Shown here in pieces: positions 54,630 to 64,000 of a stretch of 64,000 nt of DNA. The stretch comes from Saccharum officinarum. Taxonomy: Eukaryota > Streptophyta > Magnoliopsida > Poales > Poaceae. The stretch is from positions 21,443,063-21,507,062 of the forward strand of contig CM036179.1 of the NCBI GenBank assembly GCA_020631735.1, read 5' to 3'. The notes under the pieces were generated by a model. It was not told where the DNA came from. It worked only from the letters and a program-made list of their open reading frames with translations, and searched no databases. Positions within the stretch are counted from its first letter, which is position 1, and the number at the start of each line of letters is the position of its first letter. Both the position numbers and the translations under genes were made by a program.

Positions 54630-56103
54630 CCAACATTCACTTCTCTCGTTTGGTCATGTTTCTCATGATTATAAGAAGAATTGAATCGGTTTCCAAACGG
54701 CCTCTTAGTTGTTGAATTTTCTATCTAAATTCTAGTGATAACTATATTTTTATTTAAAATTTTCTTTTATATTTTATTAAAAATATATTCTATATCCTAA
54801 ATTATACTCTTAATTACTATGGTATGAATAGTCATTTCAGTGTCCACCATGATACTCGATATGTTAAATTTTACATTGAAAAATTTTATGTGTAGTAGTT
54901 TTATTTTATAAAAACATAGAGTCCTAAACATAAAATTTTATCAGTATTGGTATGGCATAATGTTGTATCAAAAGTGTATAAACTTATCTAAGGAACTGCA
55001 TATAGTTTTTGTTCTTATCAAGTATTAACATAATTTAAAATGTATTAAGAGTGTCATTAGGATGTAGTTGGTTAAGAGAGCATTTCTATGCTCGATAAAC
55101 TATTACAATACATATTTGTACTAATATATTCATGTTTTACTTGGTGCCATTTAGCACTATGTTTACCTTCTTAAATAGTCATAGATGTGTACTTCCTTCG
55201 TCCCATTGAAAGTGTTGTTTTTTATTTTTAGACTTCTTATTTGACCGTTTGTCTTATTCAAAAATTTTATATAAATATTATTTATTTGTTATTTCTTATT
55301 TTATCATTAGAGATACTTTACTAATGATTTATTTACTTTATTATTTGCATAAATAATTTGAATAAGACGAACGATCACACAAGAAGCTTAAAAGTCAAAA
55401 ATGACACTTTCTTATAGCATGAGAGATGGAAGGCAAAGAGATAGAACATGAACCTGGACTTACTAAAGGCATTCATCATTTTCTTGTAACTGCAACCATA
55501 AAAACAAGAGTTACTAGTCCACAGCTATAACCATGACCGTTACAAGTCCAACCATCAACCACAATCAACATGTCATTAAGTCTCTGTTGCATCTAGCATT
55601 TAATCTGGACCTTAGGATTTATTTGATTTTAATTAAAAATTAGGTCATGCCTAACAAAATCCAACACAACAGACCATATCTACTAGTGCTCGAGAGTGTT
55701 GTTGATTGTATAAAGATATGGGTAATCTAAAAGAAAATCTTTGGTTCACTTATATTATCTTTCCTAGTCCAAGATGTGATTAATTCAAAAGAAATTTAAA
55801 TTACATTTCATAATGGCAAAAGTTGGTAATTTTTTAGAAAATGGAATAAATCCAAATGCTAATATTCTCGGTAATTATTAGATTACATCGAATTAATGGA
55901 AAAATATTTCTAATTAGTATGATAATCAATTTAGATTTTTTAATGCGGCTTATAATATACTTATGTGTCAGCTCCATTATGAACAATAATATGAAGATTT
56001 GTGTTGTCAATAATATGAAAATTTTTGTTGCCATCCTTTGCATTGAATCTCTTCCGTGATACCATGAGTATATATATATAGACTTTAAACTTTTGATATT
56101 TTT

Positions 56104-56575
56104 AGGGTGTGTTTGATTGGGATCTAGATTCTTGTAGAAACGTTTAGATCTCGATTCTCTCAAAAAAACGTTTTAGGAGATGAATCAGAATGACTTTATA
56201 AAACTGTTTGGCTTTTAGATTGGATTATGATTCATAAGGAAATATATTTTATTGTTAAAAATTATATAAATAAAAATACATTTCAAAATTAATCTACATT
56301 TTATAAGTGAGAAAGAACTTAAATACAATTTATTTTAATTTGTTGCATTAAAAGTATTATAAACAATACAAAATAAAATTGATAGCTTGTACAAGAGCAA
56401 AAAAAACTGAATTGGAACACTGTGAAACTACTCTTAGGGGCGTTTAGGAGCAAGACAGAGACGATGAAATGTTTCTTGACTGAAAGGTTTCTCACTTCTT
56501 TTGTTTGGGCGTGTTTCTAGTGATTCTAAGAAGAATCGAATCGATTTCGCGCAGCCAAACGACCTCTTAGTTGTT
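56104..56575. mobile_element. MITE-like element in array unit, copy 1
   Basis: Starts GGGTGTGTTTGATTGGGATCT and ends GCAGCCAAACGACCTCTTA. Loosely inverted GTTTGGC/GCCAAAC termini and a central AAACGTTT palindrome suggest a hAT-like non-autonomous element. Confidence 0.55.
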
Positions 56576-57969
56576 GAATTTTCTATATAAATTCTACTGA
56601 TTACTGTATTTTTATTGAAATTTGCCTTTTTTATATTTTATTAAAAATATATTCTAGATCCTAAACTATACTCTTAGTTACTATGGTATGAATAGTATTT
56701 TCAGCGTGCACCACGGTACTCGAGGTGTTAAATTTTATATTGAAGAATTTTATGTGTACTAGTATTATTTTATAAAAACATAGATTCCTAAAAATAAAAT
56801 TATCAGTATTGGTATGGCATAATGTTGTATCAAAAGTGTATAAACTTATCTAAGGAACTCATACAGTTTTTTCTTATCAAGTATTAACATAATTTAAAAT
56901 GTATTAAGAGCGTCATTAGGATGTAGTTCGTTATGAGAGCATTTCTGTGATTGACAAACTTTTACAATAAATATTTGTACTAATATATTCATGTTTACTT
57001 GGTGCTGTTTAGCACTATGTTTACCTTTTTAAATAGTTATAGATGTGTATTCCCTTCATCCTATTGAAAGTGTCGTTGTTGACTTTTACTATTCTTGTTT
57101 GACTGTTCGTCTTATTAAAAATTTTTGTATAAATATTATTTATTTTGTTATGACTTATTTTATCATTAGAGATACTTTAATAATGATTTACTTTATTATT
57201 TGCATACATAATTTAAATAAGACAAACGGTCCAATAAGAAGTCAAAAAGTTAAAAATGACACTTTCTTATAGGCACGAGAGATGAAAGGCATAGAGATAG
57301 AGGATGAACCTGGATGTCATGAAGGCATTCATCAATTACTAGTAACCACAACCATAATAAAAAGAGTTACTAGTCCACAGCCATAATCATGACGGTTACA
57401 AGTCCAACCATCAACCACAATCAACTTGTGATTAAGTCTCTGTTGCACCTAGCTTTAATCTGGAGCTTAGGATTTATTTGATTTTAATTAAAAAAACTAG
57501 GTCAAGTCTGATAAAATCCAACACAACAAACCATATCTACCGGTGCTCGAGAGCATTGTTGGTTAGATAAAGATATGGATAATTTAAAAGAAAAACTTGG
57601 GGTCACTTATATTATCTTTCCTAGTGCTAGGTGTGATTAGTTCAAAAGAAATTTAACAATACTTTCAATTACTTTTCAGAAAGAGAAAAGTTGGTAATTT
57701 GTAGAAAATGAAATAAATCCAAATGCTATTATTCTTTGTAATTATTAGATTACATCGAATTAATGGAAAAATATTTCTAATTAGTATAATAATCAATTTA
57801 GATTTTTTTAATGCGGCTTATACTGTACTTATGTATTGACTCCATTATGGAGAATAATATGAAGATTTGTGTTGTCAATAATAGGAAACTTTGTGTTGTT
57901 ATCCTTGCATTGAATCTCTTCCGTGAAACCATGAGTACATATGTAGACTTTAAGCTTTTGATATTTTTA

Positions 57970-58440
57970 GGGTGCGTTTGAAAGGGATCTAGATTCTTGT
58001 AGAAACGTTTCAGATATTCTGATTCTCTCAAGAAACGTTTTAGGAGATGAATTTGAATCACTTTGTGAAATCGTTTGGCTTTTACACTAGATTATGATTC
58101 ATATGGAAATATATTTTCTTCTTAAAAAATGTATAAATAAAAATATGTTTCAAAATTAATCTACATTTTTATAGGTGAAAAAGAACTTAAATACAATTTA
58201 TTTAATTTTTTGCATTAAAAAGGATTATAAGTAAAATAAAATAAAATTGATAACATGTACACGAGCATAAAGAAGCAGAATCGGAACACTACCAAACTAC
58301 TCAGGAGGATTTAGGAGCTAATGCAGAGATGGTGCAACGTTTCTTGGTTGAAAGGTTCCTCACTTCTATCGTTTGGCCGTGTTTCTCATGATTTTGAGAA
58401 GAATCGAATGGGTTTTGCGTAGCCAAACGACCTCTTGGTT
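57970..58440. mobile_element. MITE-like element in array unit, copy 2
   Basis: Same element as 56104-56575 (GGGTGCGTTTGAAAGGG...AGCCAAACGACCTCTT). A third, internally deleted remnant lies at about 60098-60110 and a right-end remnant at about 54635-54706. Confidence 0.55.
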
Positions 58441-58833
58441 GTTGAATTTTTTTATCTAAATTCTACTGATTACTATATTTTTATTTAAATTTTTATTTTA
58501 TATTTATTAAAAATGTATTATAGATCCTAAATTATACTATTAATTACTATGGTACGAATAGTCATTTCAGCGTGCACCGAGATGTTAAATTTTATATTAA
58601 AGAATTTTATATGTAGTACTATTATTTTATAAAAACATAGAGTTCTAAAAATAGAATTATCAGTTTTGGTATGGCACAATGTTGTATCAAAAGTGTATAA
58701 ACTTATCTAAGGAACAACATACAGGTTTTGTTCTTATCGAGTATTAACATAATTTAAAATGTATTGAGAGTGTGATTAGTATGTAGTTCGTTAAGAGCAT
58801 TTTCTATGCTTGATAAACTATTACAATATATAT

Positions 58834-59098
58834 AGGGTGCATTTTTCCTATACGCGCGAAATTTTTTCATAAGAGCTCATACTTTTTAATATATTACTAA
58901 AATACCACTATAATATATATATAATAAGTATAACCATATACTCTACGTATACTTGCATACTTGACATACATACTACCGTAGATGGTCTAGTATGATTGTA
59001 TACTTCGTCTACATACACTTTGTCAGGTCATATATATCCTGAATCTAGAGATATACACATGGAAGTAGCTACACGCGCGTATAGAAAGGAATTTCCCT
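58834..59098. mobile_element. ~265-bp MITE inserted in the third array unit
   Basis: Inverted termini of about 25 bp: AGGGTGCATTTTTCCTATACG and CGTATAGAAAGGAATTTCCCT, each with a CGCGCG stretch just inside. It is flanked by TATATA-rich duplicated bases. It is absent from the other units, so it inserted after the duplication. Confidence 0.75.
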
Positions 59099-60345
59099 AT
59101 ATATATATTTGAACTAATCTATTCATGTTTACTTGGTGCCATTTAGCACTATGTTTACCTTTTTAAATAATTGTAGATATATACTCCCTCTGTCCCATCG
59201 AATGTGTCGTTTTTGACTTTTAGACTTCTTGTTTGATCGTTCATCTTATTCAAAAATTTTGTATAAATATTATTTATTTTGTTATAACTTATTTTATCAT
59301 TAGAGATACTTTAATAATGATTTATTTTATTATTTACATAAAATTGTCAAATAAGAAGTCTAAAATTGAAAAACGACACTTTCTTATAGGCACGAGAGAT
59401 GGAAGGCAAAGAGGCAGAGGATGAACCTAGACGTCATAAAGGCATTCATCAATTACTAGTAACCGCAACCATAATAACAAGAGTTACTGCTTACTAGTCC
59501 ACAGCCGTAACCATGACCTTTACGAGTCCAACCATCAACCCCAATCAACCCGCCATTAAGTCTCTATTGCATTTAGCATTTAATCTGGACCCAGGATTTA
59601 TTTGATTTTAATTAAAATTTATGTCAAACCTTATAAAATCCAACACAATAAACCATATCTACTGGTGCTCGAGAGCGTTGTTTATTAGATAAAGATATGA
59701 GTAATTTAAAAGAAAATTTTGGGGTCACTTATATTATCTTTCCTAGGGCAAGATGTGATTAATTCAAAAGAAATTTAACAATACTTTAAATTACTTTTCA
59801 TAATGACAAAAGTTGGTAATTTTTTATATAATGGAATAAATCCAAATGCTATTATTCTCGGTAATTATTAGATTACATCGAATTAATGGAAAATATTTCT
59901 AATTAGTATGATAATTAATTTAGATTTTTTTAATGTGGCTTATACTATACTTATGTGGTGGCTCCATTGTGGACAATAATATGAAGATTTGTGTTGTCAA
60001 TAATATGAAGATTAGTGTTGTCATCCTTTGCATTCAAGAATCTCTTTCGTGATACCACGAGTATATATATAGACTTTAAACTTTTAATATTTTTAGGGCG
60101 CGTTTGATATTAAATTATCAGTATTGGTATGTCATAATGTTCTATAAAAAATGTATAAACTTATCTAAGGAACAACTTACATTTTTTGTTCTCACCGAGT
60201 ATTAACATAATTTAGAATGTATTGAGAGCGCCATTAGTATGTAGTTCATTAAGAGGGATTTTCTATGCTTGATTAACTATTACATTAATTTCTACTAATC
60301 TATTCATGTTTACTTGGTGCCATTTTGCACTATGTTTACTTAGAA

Positions 60346-61180
60346 ACATATATAGCACATTTATTAAAGATATAGAAAAAATAGTGGTAGATGTGGCACA
60401 TTTATAGCACATTTATAAATAGAAACATATATATCACATTTATTAAAGATATAGCACATTTATTAAATAGTGGTAAATGTGTATAATTTAGCACTATATG
60501 CTTATATTACTATTTAGACATTGATTTGAGTATATAGAAAAAAATTAAAGGGTTATTAATATAGATATGAATTAAAGGGTTTTCTTAATTATCTTTGATA
60601 ATAGCATAGGTGAATAATTTAGGGATTACTTTGTGTATTTTTTATAATGATTGAAATGGGTAATTTTTTTCGTAAACTCAAGAGATTCAATAGATATTAT
60701 TAATGACGATGATTAGAGTTTATCAAATTAAAGACAAGATGTTTTTAATTATTGATTTTTTTATGATTTATTTATCGTTTTTCCTTAGCTTGTGTGGTGA
60801 GGGCTAACATTGGAGTCTCCTCTAGAAGTTCCATAGTAAATAGTGAGATTGTTGGCACATGGGTTTTCTGTTTGAGAAAATGATTTTACTTGTTTTTAAA
60901 ACCACAATGGACATGAATGTTTTTTAAAAAAAACTTACAATGGACACGAAAGTTTTGTTAGGACTAAACATGAGTGAAACTTTTAAACATCCCAAGCCAC
61001 ACACACCATCCATCCAACATGGTCAATTAAACAAAGTGGCGAAGCCCACCTCGTTGACCCTTACAACCCACCGGCTCCCAAACAAAACTTCTCCCTCCCC
61101 CTCTCTCATCAGTCATCCCTCCCGGCCCCATCGCCCGCCGGAACGGCCTCTCCCCGTCGACCTCCGACCTCCCCCACCAC
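60346..61180. other. AT-rich upstream flank of the P450 gene
   Basis: About 60346-60500 holds short direct repeats (ACATATATAGCACATTTATTAAAGATATAG). No gene is seen before the promoter. Sequence becomes GC-richer after about 61030. Confidence 0.5.
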
Positions 61181-61187
61181 TATATAA
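61181..61187 (+). promoter_or_regulatory. TATA box of the P450 gene
   Basis: TATATAA lies in a CCCCCACCAC...CCGCCC context about 215 bp before the start codon, followed by a CT-rich leader. It is a good candidate core promoter. Confidence 0.6.
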
Positions 61188-61395
61188 CCGCCCTGCCCTC
61201 CCTTGCCTTCCCTTCTCACCACAGAACCCCCCGCCATTACCACCACCCTTTCCTTCCGAATCCTCTGTCTCCGCGTGCGTGGCACACAAAGCGCACGGCC
61301 ATTACCAGAAACCCAGCTCCGCCCTGCTGCTTGGTTCCATTCCAAGAACCAGCAAGGGAGGAGAGGAGGAGGAGGCAGAGACGACTCAGACTGCA

Positions 61396-64000
61396 ATGGG
61401 GGAGCAGGAGATGGACGCGGGCGGCGCGGGCTGGCTGTCGTGGCGAGCGGCGGCGGTCGCCGTGGCCGCGTGGCTGGCGCTGCACGTGGCGGCGCGCGTG
61501 GCGGACGCGCTGTGGTGGCGGCCCCGTCGCCTGGAGGCGCACTTCGCGGCGCAGGGCGTGCGCGGGCCGCCGTACCGGTTCCTGCTGGGGTCCGTGAAGG
61601 AGATGGTGGGGCTCATGGCGGAGGCCTCGTCCAAGCCCATGTCGCCGCCAACCTCCCACAACGCGCTGCCCCGCGTGCTCGCCTTCTACCACTACTGGCG
61701 GAAGATCTACGGTGCGTGGCCTCTCTCCCTCCCTCCCGGCTCCCCCACCTCTCGCTTTCGCCCATGTGTTGCGTCGCCGAGCATGTGTCCCCCCCGGCCC
61801 GTTCCGTTTGATTGCTCGCTCATCTTTTTGGTTGCGTCTCCGTGATCTGTTCCCTCCCTGTCCGCTAGCTTTCCGGCGCCCCGCTCTCTCTCTCTCTATC
61901 TCCTCCTGCAGAATTGCTCCCTTCCCTGTGCATGTCTGTTTGCGGCCAGGGGCTCAGCTTTTGTCTCTTCTTGTCAGCACGGCACAGCACAGCGCAGCTT
62001 CTCTCTCTATCCAATTGCGCCTCTTCGGCTTCTTCCTTCTCCAGACTCATCACTCCCAGAGACATGTCAATAATCTCACCTCGGTGGCTGCCCTGCCATG
62101 CTGCAAGCTCTTGTCCTTCCCCTGCTCGATCCTGCCCTCTGGCTCTTGCATTCAATGGAGCTGGGCTTTGGATCATGAGCGGAGCGCATGCACATGGGAG
62201 AAAACTAAAACTAGCGCAGAAGTCCAAAGTCTTTTTCTTTCTTTTTTCTTCTTTTCCTCTGGTTTCTGTGTTCTTGGCAATTCGCGGTTCGTCCATCAGT
62301 CAGTTGGTTGGTTGATTGATCGGCGGCGTTGTCCACATGTGCAGGACCGACCTTCTTGATCTGGTTCGGGCCGACGCCGCGCCTGACGGTGGCGGAGCCG
62401 GAGCTGGTGCGCGAGATCTTCCTCACGCGCGCGGAGGCGTTCGACCGCTACGAGGCGCACCCCGTCGTGCGCCAGCTCGAGGGCGACGGCCTCGTCAGCC
62501 TCCACGGCGACAAGTGGGCGCTCCACCGCCGCGTCCTCACCGACGCCTTCTACCCGGACAACCTCAACGTACGTAAGAGCCTAACAGGCCGCGCCGCGCC
62601 GCTCTGCTCTGCTCTTCTTGGTTCGCCGGCCGGTGCGGTGTGCCTGACGCGCGCCTTATATTCTTGTTGGTTCTCTGCAGCGGCTGGTGCCCCACGTCGG
62701 CAGGTCGGTGGCGGCGCTGGCGGAGAAGTGGCGCGCCATGGCGGCCGCCGCCGCGAGCGGCGAGGTGGAGGTGGACGTCGCGGAGTGGTTCCAGGCGGTC
62801 ACGGAGGAGGCCATCACGCGCGCCACCTTCGGCCGCAGCTACGACGACGGCCGCGTCGTGTTCGCCATGCAGGGCCGCCTGATGGCCTACGCCTCCGAGG
62901 CCTTCCGCAAGGTCCTCGTCCCCGGATACCGGTGCGTACTGCCTACCTAATGGCGGCGCGTCTCCGTCTCGGATTTTCTTTCAAAGACGGCTAGCGGCTG
63001 ACCGAAACGTTGCTTGCAGGTTCTTGCCCACCAAGAAGAACTGGCAGTCGTGGAAGCTGGACAGGGAGATACGGCGGAGCCTGACCCGTCTCATCGCCCG
63101 GCGCAGCGACGAGGCCGAGGAGGAGGAGGTTCAGGCCAGCCACTCCGGCGGCGGCTTCCGCGACCTTCTCGGCGCCATGATCAATGCCGGCGAGAGGAAG
63201 AAGACCCCGGCGGCGATCCCGGTGGCGGACATGCTGGAGGAATGCAAGACGTTCTTCTTCGCCGGGAAGCAGACGACGACGAACCTCCTGGCCTGGGCCA
63301 CCGTGCTCCTGGCCATGCACCCGGAGTGGCAGGAGCGCGCCCGCCGCGAGGTCCTCGACGTCTGCGGCCCCGACGAGCTCCCCTCCAAGGAGCACCTCCC
63401 GAGGCTCAAGACGGTGAGTCAGTCAGTCCCACTGCCGCTTCACTTTCCTACCGGCCAATTTCTGTTCGAATCTCCTTCCTGCCGTGGGCATTTCCGTCAT
63501 TCCAGTCACCCGCTGAGCGCTGACACGCACTGTTTTCCTCGTGGCATTTCCATTCCAGCTGGGCATGATCATCAACGAGACGCTCCGCCTCTACCCGCCG
63601 GCGGTGGCCACGATCCGGCGCGCCAAGACGGACGTCCGGCTCTCGGACGGGTGCCTGATCCCGCGCGACACGGAGCTGCTCATCCCGATCATGGCGATCC
63701 ACCACGACGCCAGGTTCTGGGGCCCCGACGCGGCCCAGTTCAACCCGGCCCGGTTCGCCGGCGGCACGGCCAGGGCGGCCAAGCACCCGCTGGCGTTCGT
63801 CCCGTTCGGGCTGGGCGCCCGGATGTGCATCGGCCAGAACCTGGCCCTCCTCGAGGCCAAGCTCACCGTGGCCGTCCTGCTGCAGCGGTTCGAGATGAAG
63901 GCGTCCCCGAACTACGTCCACGCGCCGACCGTCCTGATGCTCCTCTACCCGCAGTACGGAGCGCCGGTGATCTTCCGGCCACGTTCGCCGGCACCGGCAG
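61396..64000 (+). CDS. CYP734A: Cytochrome P450, CYP734A type (brassinosteroid inactivation), 3' end cut
   Basis: Exons: 61396-61711, 62345-62568, 62681-62931, 63020-63413, 63559 to the window end. All introns are GT-AG with consistent phases, giving 542+ residues; the stop lies just beyond 64000. The start ATG is at 61396 (MGEQEMDAGG), with an in-frame ATG at 61411. There is an N-terminal membrane anchor (about residues 13-40), then WWRPRRLEAHFAAQGVRGPPYRFLLGSV-type CYP72-clan entry (GPPYRFLLGS). Also visible: I-helix FFAGKQTTTNLL (Q in place of the usual acid, normal for this clan), K-helix ETLR (402-405), and heme loop PFGLGARMCIG with Cys at about 485. CYP734A enzymes sit on the ER and hydroxylate brassinosteroids at C-26 to inactivate them. 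The family call rests on motif recognition; another CYP72-clan member is less likely. Confidence 0.92.

Larger units (their letters stand above)
54630..60345. repeat. Tandem array of a ~1.86-kb unit (three copies plus partials)
   Basis: The landmark TTGTTGAATTTT occurs at 54709, 56571 and 58439 (spacings 1862 and 1868). The landmark GACTTTAA occurs at 56081, 57946 and 60072 (spacings 1865 and 2126). The larger last spacing is explained by a ~265-bp element inserted only in the third copy. Each unit consists of a ~470-bp MITE-like element plus a ~1.39-kb spacer that includes a Stowaway-like segment. The first copy starts within the MITE. A fourth, partial copy after 60100 has lost most of its MITE. 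No genes. Confidence 0.88.

Overview
This is a plant nuclear window, most likely from a panicoid grass of the sorghum/sugarcane/Miscanthus kind. The evidence is intron-containing GC-rich grass genes, many grass MITEs, and Ty1/copia elements with the hallmarks of the SIRE/Maximus (Sirevirus) lineage. No bacterial, organellar or viral locus was seen. One 100-N scaffold gap lies at 54228-54327.

Low-copy genes, in order: an HY5-type bZIP gene (minus, 8633-11131, 4 exons, 168 aa, complete); a single-exon gene of the MAPK-kinase-substrate (At1g80180/MASS-like) family (minus, 44946-45383); a two-exon NB-ARC gene fused to ARM-type repeats (minus, 45888-49410, about 1045 aa); the last two coding exons of a RanBP2-type zinc-finger gene (minus, 53530-53722, its 5' part beyond the gap or unresolved); and a CYP734A-type cytochrome P450 (plus, 61396 to the window end, five exons, stop codon not reached). 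From memory, a bZIP18-like HY5 gene and CYP734A2 also lie close together on rice chromosome 2, so this looks like a conserved grass gene block inflated by transposons.

Transposon layout. 1-2094 is the 3' end of one Sirevirus (end of an accessory ORF plus 3' LTR). 2095 to about 6280 is an old, heavily mutated Copia element. 12999-13974 is a foldback element of two ~480-bp arms. 14050-17031 is a LINE remnant split by a solo LTR (14511-16499, TSD GCCAA). 17363-44207 is a second LINE copy split by a full Sirevirus on the plus strand (19264-43201, TSD AAGGG). That Sirevirus is itself split inside pol by another full Sirevirus on the minus strand (26023-39290, TSD GCATG). 54630-60345 is a tandem array of a ~1.86-kb unit.

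The most interesting material is in the inner minus-strand Sirevirus. Downstream of pol it carries what looks like a separate gene: a cluster of the same CpG palindromes found in the LTRs, then a TATA box, a GC-rich leader with a plausible intron, and an 829-844 aa ORF that ends just before the polypurine tracts. Also notable are a short LTR hairpin whose stem shows compensatory changes between families, and a conserved splice-acceptor-like gag/pol junction that is phase-compatible in two elements whose gag and pol frames differ. All coordinates were derived by eye. Family names come from recognised motifs, not database searches.
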